A stretch of 64,000 nucleotides of DNA from Ottelia alismoides (lineage: Eukaryota; Streptophyta; Magnoliopsida; Alismatales; Hydrocharitaceae). The stretch lies in the NCBI GenBank assembly GCA_037367405.1, contig JAZKJV010005773.1:248001-312000 (forward strand). Reading direction: 5' to 3'. This document shows, piece after piece, positions 12,301 through 24,739 of this stretch. Numbering within the stretch: position 1 is the stretch's first letter; every line of letters starts with the position of its first letter. A program made the position numbers and the translations under genes. The notes under the pieces are model-generated. The model did no database searches and had not been told where the DNA came from. It saw nothing but the letters and a program-made list of their open reading frames with translations.

Positions 12301-12652
12301 TATACAAGGAGGTAATAATAATATTTTATTTTATAAAAATAATTATTTACATATATAAGTAATATGTACAACATAGAGTAGGCCCTATCTCTCTTTACTT
12401 GTTTTCTTTAGCGATCAGGTCAAGGCTTGACCTTCTCTTGGGGTTCGGGTCACTCTGTATTTATTCTAAATGCCTCCTTCCTTTTTCTTTTCCTTTATTA
12501 TTTTATTTTTTCAAAAATACATGCTAATTATACAATGTTAACACATGAATGTTGAATGCTAATTTATTGTATTTGCACATATTTACATGATGCTTTGCCA
12601 AGATAAATAGCTAAAATAAAAGAATAAAGAGTGAGAATTAGGGATTCATCAA
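9361..12652 (-). repeat. 5' LTR (about 3.3 kb) of the second Athila-like element
   Basis: Both ends are well preserved. Reading the minus strand the LTR starts TGATGAATCCCT at 12,652 and ends GCTCATCA at 9,361, giving terminal TGATGA/TCATCA. It is directly followed by the primer site. Inside are an AT-rich half (9,600-10,300), a GC-rich segment with ACGG-type motifs (10,620-11,850), and a conserved CTCTACTT...TCAAGGCTTGACC block near 12,390-12,450. This is the best reference copy in the window for the LTR family. Confidence 0.85.
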
Positions 12653-13309
12653 TTACATATATGCTTTTCCCATAACTCATACATTCATGTACTTTATGTG
12701 TATAATATTCATATAATATTCAATAAATACAGGATGCGTAACCACGTGCAAAATTATCTAAAATTTACAAAAATTGTATAATGTGTATATTTGATACCAA
12801 CTTTAAATTTTGAAAAATTTATATAATCTTGTAAAATCTGTATAAATAATACTTGTGTTATAAGTCATTGTAAAATTGTGTGTGTAACAAATAAATCAAT
12901 AAAAATGGCTTCTCATTCATTCATTTAAAAAATCCCTTACATTTCATGCTTTCGCATTGCATTAGAATATCATGCATATGCATAACTGAAGTCATCGGGA
13001 TCGAAACTGAGTCAGTGAGTAAAAATTGAGAGTGGACTTGACATGACCTTAATCCACTTATTATTCAGAGGAACATCACTGAGAAATAAGATTTAAGAAA
13101 CTTCATATCAGAGACTTGATTCTCCAAATTTCACAAGACAATGTCTAGACTTCAACTCTTAATGTCTAGAATGGTCGCATTATTCTGAGTACGACTCTTG
13201 AATAGGGAACTAATATGTACTCTAACACTACGCATTTATCTCAACTCGGATGGGATATTGGAAGATTGTGTGGGCCTCTTTTCTGGTAGCATGGACATCT
13301 AAAGACCGA
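12653..13309. other. Unassigned sequence
   Basis: AT-rich sequence between the Athila-like LTR and the LINE fragment. I see no ORF, repeat or motif that I can name. The first half (to about 12,900) is low-complexity AT-rich; the second half is of balanced composition and may be older unrelated DNA. Confidence 0.4.
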
Positions 13310-14360
13310 AGTAACGAGTTAAAATAAAGCTTTGGATGATGAATAGACTGAAGAGACAAGTACATGTCCTATACAATAACCTCATAAAGGATGTGTATGA
13401 TCGAGCTTTATCTTTTGTAAGGATCTAGTTTGAGAAGATTGACTATTTTGACATCAACATTGATTTACATAAAGGTTCAAGTTTGAGTCCATTTTTTTAC
13501 TTTGATTATGGACAAGTTGACAAGTCAAATTCAGGATGAGATACCTTGGTGTATGATATTTGTTGATGATATTGTGTTGATTGATGAGACTAGAAATGGA
13601 GTAAATTAGAAGCTTGTGGTTTGAAGAAATGCATTAAAGACTAGAGGATTTCGTAAAAGTAGGGCTAAAATTGAATATATGGAGTGCACTTTTGATGGAA
13701 GCAATGATGAAGGAATCAATGTGAAGATTGGTGGCGATAACATTCAGAAGAAAGATTCTTTTAGATACATGGGATCTATTTTACAACATGATGGGGAAAT
13801 TGATGGAGATGTTACTAATAGAATAAATTCATGTTGGCTAAAGTGGAGAGGAGCCTCTATCATCCTCTGTGATAAGAAAACTTCATTAAAAATCAAAGGA
13901 AAATTATACAAAGTAGCGTAAGACCTGCTATGCTCTATGGATCTGAATGTTGGCCTGTGAACCACAGATATGTGCAGATAATGATAGTAGAAGAAATGAA
14001 AATGCAAAGGTGGATGTGTGGACATACATGTAAAGATTGGATTAAGAATGATGCAATCAGAAGGAAAGTTAGTGTAGCTCCGATCAAGGATAAGATGCGA
14101 GAAAACTACTTAAGGTGGTTCGGTCATTTGCAAAGGAGGACGGTTGATGCACCATTTAGGAGGTGCGAGTTTTCAGATATTGAGCCAGCTAAGAGAGGGT
14201 GAGGATGTCCCAAGAAGTGTTGGAATGAGAATATACGAAGGGATCCTCATTTTTTGGATATAAGCCCGATATCGATCCAAGATAGATCTGAATGTACACA
14301 AAGAATCCATGTATCTGACCTTGTTTAATCATGGGAAAATGATTTGTTGTTGTTATCCCA
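13310..14360 (+). pseudogene. RTE-type LINE, 3' part of ORF2 (reverse transcriptase)
   Basis: A 5'-truncated LINE reverse transcriptase. In order there is an IKDVYDRA-like segment (about 13,370), HKGSSLSP (about 13,475), the catalytic box as FVDD (13,559-13,570, normally Y/F-A-D-D), EYMECTF (13,670), and FRYMGSILQHDG (about 13,760). The C-terminal part is open at 13,930-14,202 with MLYGSECWPV, RWMCGHT and LRWFGHLQRR, all typical of plant RTE-like LINEs. Stops and shifts occur near 13,445, 13,605, 13,920 and 14,200. The element ends in a short TTG run (14,344-14,354), as RTE elements often do. It encoded the RT used for target-primed integration and is non-functional now. Confidence 0.85.
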
Positions 14361-15006
14361 AAACATGTGCGGAAAAAAAGATTTTATATCCATCGGGGAA
14401 CAAAACGATCAATGCAGAGAAACCACAATTCATACAAAAAGAGGTCAATTACTGAAGTACACCTTTGACCACAAAGGTCCAAGCTTCATATAGCATGCAT
14501 ATCTTAGTAGATACTTGGCTAAATTGGTCAAGCTTTATAGGAGATGTGACTACACTGGTCACACTCCAGTTCTTTTCTCATTCTTATAAATTCTTCCACC
14601 ATATTCATTGTCAACTAGCATGTACTTGAACTTAGAAGGAAATACCTAACTCCCTGAGGACAAGTTATTATATGGGAGGTTTACACTGTAGTTTGGCATT
14701 TCAAATGGTAAGAGCTAACATTCCTAACACATTAGAGACAAATATTCAATGCTCATGTAGTATGCTTTGGGAGGGGTTGATCTAAAATGACTTCTGAGTC
14801 GAACCTAGATGATGACTTGTACAACATAGAAACTGTTGATTTTAAAACCTTATCTCTCATAGGGTGTTCCGCCACACTGTTAATCCAAAGGTCGAGTCGA
14901 TCTCCATTTTCACCTTTTGTTCATGACCTTGGTATGAAATCCAATCTCATTTCACTTATGCGTTCATTTAGTTGCTTGGAGATGAGCAAGGTTTACGTAT
15001 ATGGGG
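14361..15006. other. Unassigned sequence
   Basis: An 84-codon frame exists at 14,787-15,041 but shows no recognisable domain and overlaps the following LTR. Nothing else in this stretch could be named. Confidence 0.4.
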
Positions 15007-15262
15007 TTAGTGAATCTGTGATTCATCACTTTAAAAGTTGAGCTCTCTTCCCAAGTGATTAATTGCATTTAGGAATTAATAGTGTACTATTATGATTCAT
15101 GCATTTCTAAATAAAATCTACATATTATCATTCATAATTACATTAATAAGAATCCAGAAATTGTGTGTATATAATCATATGTATATTAGCGTAACTTCGC
15201 GTATTTTTCATTATTTTATATTAACTCCAAATCAAATAAAATCAACTTCATTGTGTATATAT

Positions 15263-15416
15263 TATTGGGAAAAATAGAAGAGAAGTTTATTCCTGGGAAC
15301 CCTAGGCTCTCTTATATAGAAATGAGACCTATGGGTAAATTACATGAGAAGGACATAAATAAATAAATAAAGAAGATGATACATAAAACATAGATATATT
15401 TCTACACTCCTCCTCA
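15263..15416 (-). repeat. 3' LTR (144 bp) and polypurine tract of copia D
   Basis: The LTR reads TATTGGGAAAAATAG at the left (mutated TGTTGGG) and ends TTTCTACA at 15,406. The next bases on the minus strand give TGAGGAGGAG (15,407-15,416), the polypurine tract directly abutting the LTR. The LTR contains CTCTCTTATATAG, a possible TATA region. Confidence 0.8.
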
Positions 15417-15660
15417 AGTTGGAGCACAGATGTCTATCATGCTTAGCATTGAAGACCCTACTGAAATGGTCCTCTGAGCAAAACCAAGGTAAAAATATGT
15501 CGTTTGATCTCCTGAACAGACATGAGAGGGAGGTAGAAATCAAACCCTTCTGAATCATATCTCTAGTATAATGGTAGTCTACCTCAATATACTTCGTTCT
15601 CTCATGGAATGCAGGATTGTTTGCAATAAATAGGCAGCTTGATTATCACATTATTACTGC

Positions 15661-16990
15661 ATGGGTAGAGGTACATCTATATGCAAATCTGCTAGCACTG
15701 CTCGAACCCACATCATCTATGTACTTGCTTGTGCCATAGCCCTATATTCAGATTCGGCACTTGACTTAGCAACAAATGTTTGTTTCTTGCTTTTCCAAGA
15801 AACAAGAGGACTGCCAACAAACATCGCGAAGCCCGAAGTAGACTTCTTGTCCTTAGGACACCGTACATAGCCAGCATTAGCACATGCAGAAATCAAAAGG
15901 TTTGCACCTTTCCTAAACAGTAGTCCTGCACCTAGAGAAGATTTTAGATACCTCAATATCATATATGTAGCATCCATGTGTACCTGTCGAGGATGCTCCA
16001 TAAACTGACTCACCCGACTTACTGCAAAAGAGATATCAGGTCTAGTGATAGTAACATAGAGAAGTTTTTCCAACAACTCTATATATCTCCTCCTGTCAAC
16101 CTCATATGTATCATCATCATACAACCTCATGCTAGGATCCATAGGAGCAGTAGAGGGTCGACACCCAATCATTCTTGTCTCAACAAGCATGTCTGAACAT
16201 ACTTCCTTTTGGTCATCACAAGACCCTACGTATTCCTAGCAAACTCTAACCCTAAGAAATATCTTAGGGAGCCAAGATCCTTAGTAACAAATTGACGACT
16301 AAGAAATTCTTTTGCCTTCTTTATCCCCATCACATCGTCTCATGTAACAAGTATATCATCAACATATGCCATGAAAGTAACAGTACCTCTGGGTGTTCTC
16401 TGCATAAACATTGAATGATCTGCATTTGATCTCTTAAACCCATGTCTTTCAATCAAATCTAAGAGCTTCTGAAACCATGCCTTTGGACTCTGCTTGAGAC
16501 CATATACTACTTTATGAAGTCTACAAACCTGTTGACACTCCCCCTCAACAGCAAGCCCCAAAGGCTGATGCATGTAGATTTCTTCCTAGAGATCTCCATA
16601 CAAAAATGCATTTTTAACATCTAGCTGATATAATGGCCAATCATGTATCACATCAACTGAAAGAAGAACAGGTAGAGTGGAGCGACGAGCAACTGGAGAG
16701 AATGTGTCCAGATAGTCTACGCCATAAGTCTGTGTAAATCCTCATGCCACCAATCTTGCCTTGTAGTGATCAAGACTTGCATCTGCATGATGTTTAACAA
16801 TAAACACCCATTTGCAACTGACAACGAATGCACCATTAGGATCAGGTACCAAGCTCCAGGTACCATGTGACTATAGAGTAGTCATCTCTTCTTCCGTAAC
16901 TATACGCCATCGACTATCCTTCAAGGACTCTTGATAATTCCGTGGAATTTCCATGGCAGATAGGGCAACAACAAATCTCTAAAATTCCCC
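15661..16990 (-). pseudogene. Copia D reverse transcriptase and RNase H
   Basis: Reverse transcriptase is readable from about 16,960, with VVYGLKQSPKAWF and the catalytic box YVDDILVT in the open part at 16,340-16,573. The RT-RNase H connection and RNase H are open at 15,717-16,190: ITRPDISFAVSRVSQFM, then SWKSKKQTFVAKSSAESEYR, typical of Ty1/copia. Breaks occur near 16,210-16,330, at 16,585 and at 15,716. The enzyme copies element RNA to DNA and degrades the template. The catalytic Asp pair is kept, but the frame is broken. Confidence 0.85.
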
Positions 16991-17078
16991 TATGAGACAC
17001 TGAAAGCATACCTATGAAGCAAGAGGATATGAAGACTAGGTACTCTTTTACTTCCGAACTACAATGGGTATATCCAGA

Positions 17079-17440
17079 TCATTGGGAATCTCCTGCAACT
17101 ATGCACCAGTCTGCTACAATGGTTCCTGCATAGATACATCTCCAAACCTTCATTAGAAACATTGTAATCAGAACAAACCTATGGCGTGTTGGATGATGAG
17201 CTATGACCATGAGTAGAAGTAGGCCGATGAATATCGAATTTGGGCAATGATGGATCAATAGCCACGTGTGACTGTGTAAGAGGAGATGGAGCAGATGGTG
17301 GAGTTGGTGGTGGAACAGCAAGCACATGTGGTGGTGACGGTGGACTGGTAGGAGGAGGTGGCATGTAAACCTCATCATTAGAGTCTTATGAAGCCAACCT
17401 ATCACATGTAGGAGTGAAATACATCACAAACTCAAAGAAT
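17079..17440 (-). pseudogene. Proline/histidine-rich integrase-RT linker of copia D
   Basis: One frame here reads as a proline-rich linker with runs such as PPPPTSPPSPP (17,179-17,364); another frame is His/Leu-rich. Variable, proline-rich linkers between integrase and RT are usual in this copia group, and element E has the same at 42,309-42,491. No catalytic residues are expected. Confidence 0.5.
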
Positions 17441-18690
17441 GTAACATTTGCGCTGATATAGTATTTTCTGCGCAAAGGGTCATAACATTGGTATCTCTTC
17501 TAGGTTCCTAAGTACCCAATAAACACACATTTAACAACTCTAGGAGAGAGCTCGTCAATACCGGAGACAACTAGTGAATGAATGCGACAGAGAAAAAAAT
17601 ACAAGGATTAAGTGAGAACAACTCCTTCTATGGGAATGCACTGGAGAAAGGAATTTTCTCACCCAAAACAGATGAGGGTATACAATTCACTGGATAACAT
17701 GTCGTAAGAATCACATCACCTCAAAAAGAATGTGGAGCACAACTCTAATTGAGAAGAATTCGAGTGACATCAAGTAAATTATGATGCTTTCTCCCAGCAA
17801 CAACATTTTGTAGAGAAGTGTAAGCACATGTCGTTTGATGAATAATACCATGAGATGAAAAAAAAAGTGAGAGCACAGGTAAAAATTCCAAAGAATTATT
17901 AGTTCTCACAAATTTTACGGAAGAAGAGAAAACATTCTGTACTTCAGAAATAAAAGTTTTGATAGCATCCCCAACCTCATACTTATTCTTCAATAAAAAT
18001 ACCCATGACAAATGAGAGAAATCATCAATAGAAACTAGATAAAGCATGTGTCCCTGGAGATTAGGCCACAACTCAAACCCCAAATTTCAACATGAAATAA
18101 CTCAAAAAATGGAGCCACTACTCCGACCCTAACAACTAGGAAAAGCATAACGATGATGCTTTCCCATTTGGCATGCCTCGCACTGGAAGGATGAACCCGG
18201 TGAAATTTGCAACAAAATATGACACGTCTTCTGTAGAGGGAGGTGACCAAAATGCAGTTGCTAAGTGAAGGGAGAGATTGGTTCTGTTGAATGAAAGGAG
18301 ATGCATGCATAGGGAGTTTGGACCATACGATGAGACCGCCCTACTGACGGCCATAGCTAATCATCCTACCCGTAAGAATGTCCTGTAAAACAAGAGATGA
18401 TGGGTCAAAAATAGCTCGACAATATAAATCCTTCGTAATTTGACTAATGGATAACAAATTCATAGAAAAATATAGAGCATATAGCACATTCTGCTAGAGC
18501 ATAGAGCATATAGCATATAGCAAGTGCGTCAAACTGATCTCCCCATGTTCTGTGATTAGGGAATGAGTCCTATTGACTATCACAACGGTTCTCCGTGGAG
18601 GAACATGTCTATATGTTGTAAGCTGATCTTTGTCTCCACATATATGATGCATCATCCCAGAGTCCATAATCCACTCTGTAATCTCAAATC
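17440..18690 (-). pseudogene. Copia D protease end, GAG-pre-integrase and integrase
   Basis: On the minus strand the protease motif WIMDSG is at about 18,660-18,680, the zinc-binding CEAC...GKHH of GAG-pre-integrase at about 18,170, and the integrase core at 17,745-18,083. The first catalytic Asp is in SIDDFSHLSW. The second catalytic position reads VRTNNSLEF (Asp changed to Asn). The Glu in the usual QNGVAERKH motif is changed (VVAGRKHH). Two of three DDE positions are therefore lost. A stop/shift separates the zinc region from the core near 18,080. Confidence 0.8.
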
Positions 18691-18699
18691 CATGACAAG

Positions 18700-19499
18700 A
18701 GGTAAAATCATATGTACTACCTGAGGTGCTAGCAGCGGTACTAGCTGATGTGGAAGTTGATACTTTTGAGTGGCCTCTCCTCTACCACAAGGTCACATCT
18801 ACGATAATGAGAAGAGCCTCCTCTACCTCGGGAAACTGCCATTGCCGAAGAGGTATGACTAGAGGCAGTTGAAGAAACAATGATTCTGCTGAGTCGGCGA
18901 AACGCTTCCTCCGTGGGAGGTATAGTGGCATCCGCTAAAATCTGAGAACGAGCATCCTCATACTCAAGATCAAGGGTTGCAAGGAATGCACAAACCATGG
19001 TGGCATTTCAATATCTCTTTTGTTGTTCCGGAGTAGAAGTCAGTTGCATAAATCAGTGGAACTTCTCAAACGTCTCTCGCAGGGATGTATACAAAGAGTG
19101 AAGCAGCCATCCATTCTGCTTGATGGTAAAGTTTTTCATGTTGAAGTTGCAGAATATTTGTCTTGTTCGTCTGAGAGTAAGTGGCTGCGAGGATGTCCCG
19201 CATCGCCTTGAGGTGGGTTGATGTAACACATCATTAGCAATCTCTGTTGTCAGTGTCCCAGAAAGCCAAACTTAAGCATATGCATCATCAGCCTCCTACG
19301 ATGTGTTGACACAAATTTTATCAACCGGCCCTTCCTCGATAAGAATATGTTTCTTACCTGTAGATGTCATAAGGCTCATGAATTGAATGGCCCAGAGCTC
19401 GTAGTTTGTCTCGTCCATCTTGACAATTGGCACTAGACCTCTGAAAGCACATGTGGTAGGGATATCAACCTCACTCCCTGACATATTGCTGGGTGACAA
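18700..19499 (-). pseudogene. Copia D gag
   Basis: The gag start is at 19,499 (MSPSNMSGSEVDIPTTC), with MDETNYELWAIQFMSLM matching the start of copia Gag (UBN2-like). The C-terminal part is open at 18,741-18,998 with CAFLATLDLEYEDARSQIL. The middle (19,010-19,295) is broken by shifts. Gag forms the virus-like particle. Confidence 0.75.
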
Positions 19500-20034
19500 A
19501 AACTAATATTTTCTAGACCAATAGATAGATGTCTATACAGACATATGAGGATTTGATTGCATATGTAGACTTATGCGATCAAATCCATCAACCCAGACGG
19601 ACCTCGATACAAGTAGAGAGGACCATGGGTCGACGATAGTGGAGGCAGATGATGAGAGAGAGAATGGGTTGGTAGCATATAGAGGCTGGCAACAACTGGG
19701 GTTGACGACTAATAAAGGATTGGCGGCTGCTCGGCTCGATGGTATGGGGGCAAGGACCGATGGCCCAGGGAGAGAGAGAGGAATTGATGGAGACGGTTCG
19801 GCGGGAATACGGTGGCGGGTCGATGGTGGACGCCACGAGGAGGAGAGAGGGGGGTGGCAGGTGTAGCTAGGATTAGGGCACGAGAGCTCTAATCTAGGAC
19901 CACCGCTCTGGTACCATGTTGGGAAAAATAGAAGAGATGTTTATCCCTGGGAACCCCAGGTTGTCTTATATAGAGGAGAGACCTATGGGTAAATTACACA
20001 AGAAGGACAAAGACATAAAATAAAGAAAATGATA
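19500..20034 (-). repeat. Copia D leader, primer-binding site and truncated 5' LTR
   Basis: The primer site on the minus strand is TGGTACCAGAGCGG (19,916-19,903), one change from the initiator-Met type TGGTATCAGAGC. The 5' LTR begins at 19,917 (TGTTGGGAAAAATAG). Its match to the 3' LTR stops near 20,034, so the last 25-30 bp, including TCTACA, are missing. The leader 19,500-19,902 is GC-rich and without a credible ORF. Confidence 0.8.
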
Positions 20035-20277
20035 ATGTGGAGAAGAGCCATCAGACCAGATTTTTCATGAATATATTTAGCGAATTTACTTGATTTATCA
20101 GAGAGGGGCCATTGCTGGAGTGATGGGCGCATGCTTCTCAGTACTGATTTGTATGGAATTAGCATGACCCGGCGATCAAATTCTTGGTGGGAATCATCAA
20201 CTTTATAATGTTTTAATAACGGCTCACGTATTTTTCATGATATTTTTAATGGTGATGCCAGTGATGATAAGTGGATT

Positions 20278-20300
20278 CTTAAGTGGTATTACCACTTAAG
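20278..20300. repeat. Perfect 11-bp inverted repeat
   Basis: CTTAAGTGGTA is followed by one base and its exact complement TACCACTTAAG. It lies in the AT-rich part of the split LTR. No poly-T follows, so it is not a typical terminator. Confidence 0.8.
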
Positions 20301-22702
20301 GGCGGATAGACCGTCCACCCAGTGCTGGATACATACACATACATATACATATATTACTAACATAAATAAATGAAAAATATCAGAATAATACTAACTTGTG
20401 TATATGTCAAATAAATCCTAACCCTGGTTTTATGCAAAAGATCATAAAGTCAAATATTTCTCTCATATAGTCTCCTATGAGCTTCTACTCACTTTTGAAT
20501 TAATGTGCATTCAATTATCAACAAATCAATATCAAATTCAAAAGAATCAGAGTTTATATATAAAAGTTGGGTTTTGGGTCCACATAGTATATTGTATATA
20601 TTGACTAAATTGTCCTCATTATTTTATGTACATGATTAATTATTTTTAACTTTATTTCTTTTCATTTATTCTCTTTCATTTGTGTTTTAATAAAATGTGC
20701 AAATGTCCAAATATAAAATGAATTAAAAATCAAAGAAAATGAATCATTGTGAGTCTGTATATATAGTGTGTACATAAGTCCCATTTCCTTTATTAATGTA
20801 TTTTCTCAATATGAAAATCTCAAAAAATTAGATTATTATGTAAATATTTCTCTTCTATTTTATTAGATTTTATCTATAATTTTTTTCATGAATTAAAAAT
20901 AACAAAAAATTGTAAAGCATTAAAATATAGTATTCTATGTACATAGAATATAGCCAAAAAATCACTTTGTACAAATAACATCTTTTGATTTTGGTTCCTT
21001 CACGAAGTTGTTGATCTCATCAAGATGAATAACTTTCATGCAGAACATTTTTTAATTTGAGGTAATCTAGTATTTTATTTCAGATTTTCTTTGATTTTAT
21101 TTTTTTATTTTATGGAGATGACATGTGGTAGTTCTTGTGGCCACCACGCGTCCCCCATTTAAGTGTCCTCGGTCGCCTCTTTTCTACACTGTTGGATGAA
21201 GGGTGCTTCATCCAATGGTATCTATTAAGTTATCTATTCTTTTTATTTGTTGTTTTGTTTCTTTTATTTCTTCTCAACGTGTGGCTTCCTCCTGACCATT
21301 CGATCAGATCGCATCGAACGGTGGAGACTTCGTATTCCACCTCCACTCCTCCGCCTAGCCAACCTCTTCCCCGATCTTCTCAACTAAGGTAGCTCTGCCT
21401 CTTCCTACATGTAGCCACCTTCCTGTCATCTTTTCAAACCTTAACATCCAGCAATCAGAACCCCCATTATACCCTTCGTTCCGACTCATCAGCCATTTTC
21501 GAGATAGAGAGGAGAGAGCTTCCTAAGGTTTCCAGGCGACCGTTGGGACCGATCAGGTCGAGTGCTTCTCAGACATGATCCATATGAGGAGACCCTCCTC
21601 TACTGCGGTCCCTTCACCAGCAGCTGCTCAGCTCAGGTATTTTCGTACCTCGAGAAAAGATTAGAGAGGCTTCAAGCTTCTCTACCCAAAGGCACTTCCT
21701 CCACTAGGTGATCTTCTTCTTCCTCGTCCGTATATTCTTCTTGCTTTATTTCACTCCCAATTTCTCTGCAACTATCACCTATTTCCCCCAAATAATCTCC
21801 GTCTTGGATCAAATCCCCAATCTGAATCGATCGCCCATTCTCCTATTTGCAATCTTTCAACCTTGACTCGCTGGTGTTGAGGGCCTGCTCCAGACTCCTT
21901 ACTTCGACGGGGCTTTCCACCTCATCTTCTTGTTCTTCCTTGCAATGGAAGAAGACCCCCTCAACTGCACCCCTTATTTCCTTGGTTCCCATGCTAACAC
22001 CAGAGCCGAGCGTGTTGATCGAGCTAAAGTATTTTCTTGCAGATCTCAGAAGATTATGTCTGGAGTCTCAACTAAGTAATCGGATGCCTTCTCTGGAAAC
22101 AATCACCTGTGAAAGGACACCTATCTTGGGTTGACACCAACCCAACAAGTTGTCAGGGCCAGTTTTCCTCGATAACGAATCGGGGGCATAAGCCCGGGAC
22201 GTTACAACACCTCCTCTCTCGCACGGCAAAAGAGAGCACCATCTCCAACCATCAAGCAGCTGGAAGTCATCTCCAGCTCCTCTCGCACAAGTAGATCTAT
22301 CCTCAATGAAGCCATCTGTCGTGTCCTTGTGCGATTCACCTGCGACAAGAAGAAAGGAAGGGGGTCGACCTGCTGTAACCATTTGATTCCTCCCTCCCTT
22401 TTGATCAATACCATAGAAAGCTTCCGGAATCTGCCCGAGCTATAGATACCGCCCGATGGAGATTAGGTAGCTCTGAAGACATCGTGTCCACCACATGACA
22501 CACCCCCCCATCTGAGCCAACGACTCTGGGAAATCTGGAGCCATCGCCCCTCACCATGTGGCGGTTCGGTCCACCTCATCAACCAAGCTGCAACCGTCAC
22601 GTGTACCGCACAACCCGTTGGACTTTTGGCATCCGTACCCTCACGACTCCTTGGAACAACAAACAAGTCATCGCCTCACATGAGTGGCGTGCCCTCTCGG
22701 AC

Positions 22703-22844
22703 TGTAGAGATATATTTATGTTACTGTACTATTTCCTCAATTCTAAATTTTTTTCAATCTTATATACTTTACAGATAGGTCTCTCATCTATATAAGAGAG
22801 TTTAGGATTCAATGGAATAAACAAGTCTCATATTTTGGTCAACA
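22703..22844 (+). repeat. Solo copia LTR (142 bp)
   Basis: It starts TGTAGAGATAT, contains AGGTCTCTCATCTATATAAG, and ends GGTCAACA. It parallels the reverse complement of the element E LTR over its length. The flanks are CGGAC and AGGAC, a 5-bp target duplication with one mismatch. No internal copia sequence is attached, so it is a solo LTR from LTR-LTR recombination, inside the Athila-type LTR. Confidence 0.75.
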
Positions 22845-23846
22845 AGGACAAAAATTGCAAGAAGACCCCGGTGGGTCTAGGTGATTAAAGAGGCACGCAT
22901 GTGCGCTATTTTATGTGCTTTTAGATTAACTACTTCTTTGCATTGATACCCTTGTTTTTAAACATCTCCTTGAACTCTCATTTGGCATCATATTTTTATT
23001 CCAAAAATCACATATCACAGTACAATTAATTCTATAGCCCTTGATTATTTATTTGTCTTTTCGTGAGCAGTGACTAATTTATTGGAACTTATTTTAGTGT
23101 AAATTTGCATAGTTTGCCCAATTTGTGATCTGTAATTCATAATAAATTAACCTAGCTCCATAAAAGTCATTGAAAATCGTAGTATGTAGAATTAATTGTC
23201 CTCTGTTATATGCCCAAAATTTATCACACTTGCGTACATATTTCTCTTGACACGAATTAAATTTTAATTATTTGTGAATTTAGTATTTTGGGGTTTTGAA
23301 TTTTTTCTTGGATACATATAACTAAATACATCTAGTATACTTTTGTTTTTATGAAATATTTAGTTTTATTAATTATTAAAATTTATTTATTACAAATCAT
23401 TTCGAATTGTTTAATTCATTAGAAATACATTTTCCATCAGAAAAATACCAAAAATCAAACTAGCTTAATTTTGCATAAATCACATTCTGGCCAAGTTTGA
23501 GAATTTTTTTAGTTCATTTCACTAAGAAATTTTAAATTAACCCTCAAACTTAACCAAATTTACATGTCTCTTTTTATTCACATAAAAAATTTAAAAAATG
23601 CTTGCTTAAAAGTCCAATGACTTTATGATCTAAAAATTAATTTAAGGATAAAGTGGCATCACTGTGTTCGACCTTGGGCTTGCCCAAGTAAAATAAATCT
23701 AACCGCTTGTGCATTAAATAGAGTAATTAATTACGTGATCTTTTTTTTATTAATCCTTAATTGCCAGACTACAACAAGTCGACATAATTAGCTAGGCTAT
23801 TTTGGGTTCTTCAGTGATCGATCAACATATACAAAGTGACTGATCA

Positions 23847-24739
23847 CTTGTAGTCTTAAAACTTATTTTTTTTTCAAATCAAGAAGGGGAAGCACATATA
23901 GGCACCACAACCCTAAAGATTTAAAGCCTGGTCTTTTGGGTGGTAGGCATAATGCACTACCGATAAACCATTGAAAAGAGTTCTAGGTTTAACTTCATTG
24001 ATTTTTAGCTTTTATTTGCATATAATGAAGATAAGACACATTTTAAAGAACAAGAAAACATCTAAGGTCCCTAGGAGTAGACATACATATAGGGCCTTGT
24101 AAACTAAAAAACAAAATAGAAAGGGCTGGATTTGTTACCTCTAATGATGTTCCCCCAAAGTCTCCTCATTAGGGACCATACTCTAGTGATCTTTTTGTGA
24201 TAAGGTAGACTACATTAACCTTTATGGTTAGGGTCTATTTTAAAGAAATGGTGAAAATGAGGCCTTTAAAAGGTCACATTACATTTTAGACACCATGAAG
24301 GAGATGATCCTGACTTTGTATTTGCATAGATGACTTCGGACCGACAATCAACCAAATACCTGAGAGCCTTCAACTGACATTCGACAAACAAGGTGGCAAA
24401 ACTTCAATAAAGGGTAGGTAGGATTGGTTGTCCAAGTTGAAATGGGGACTTGGGTGGTCTGAACCCTCTTACTTATAGAGGTTTACTACTATTGAAATCC
24501 TCAAATGGATCTTGATTCAATTAACTTCAAACAATTTCTTGACTTACGCCACTTGGAATTATAGTTCTTAAACTTGTTGGACAAGTCCTAATGAAATCAT
24601 AGAAAAAACTTGTTCTAGAAACTTAAGGAAAAAAATGTAAAAGGAACGATGACTGTATGAAAACATATGATTTTTAAAGAGAGTGAAAATCCATAAAAAA
24701 ACTTAAAGCGAAATAAATCAGAGTTTTAAAGCTTTCTTT
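23847..24739. other. Unassigned sequence
   Basis: No ORF or repeat was recognised. It may contain the 3' untranslated part of the adjoining minus-strand LINE, but nothing in the sequence proves it. Confidence 0.4.

Larger units (their letters stand above)
15263..20034 (-). mobile_element. Copia element D (decayed, truncated 5' LTR)
   Basis: Ty1/copia order on the minus strand: truncated 5' LTR (20,034-19,917), primer site (19,916-19,903), leader, gag, protease/GAG-pre-integrase, integrase, Pro-rich linker, reverse transcriptase, RNase H, polypurine tract and 3' LTR (15,406-15,263). Many stops and shifts mean it is inactive. It is closely related to element E at 40,317-45,560, sharing LTR sequence and domain order. 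Confidence 0.85.
15007..23846 (+). repeat. Athila-type LTR of the element C family, split by insertions
   Basis: The left end (TGAATCTGTGATTCATCAC...AAAGTTGA) resembles the start of the element C LTR at 54,945. After copia element D the match resumes: GAGCTTCTACTCACTTTTGA (20,479) and GTTGGGTTTTGGGTCCACA (20,566) parallel 55,290-55,410. A GC-rich zone follows (21,130-22,700). The 3' part contains CATTTGGCATC (22,980; compare 57,720) and an AAGTAAAATAAATCT block (23,685; compare 58,454). It ends near GACTGATCA at 23,846. No primer site or polypurine tract flanks it, so it is probably a solo LTR; I found no clear target duplication. Without the inserts it is about 3.9 kb. Confidence 0.6.
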
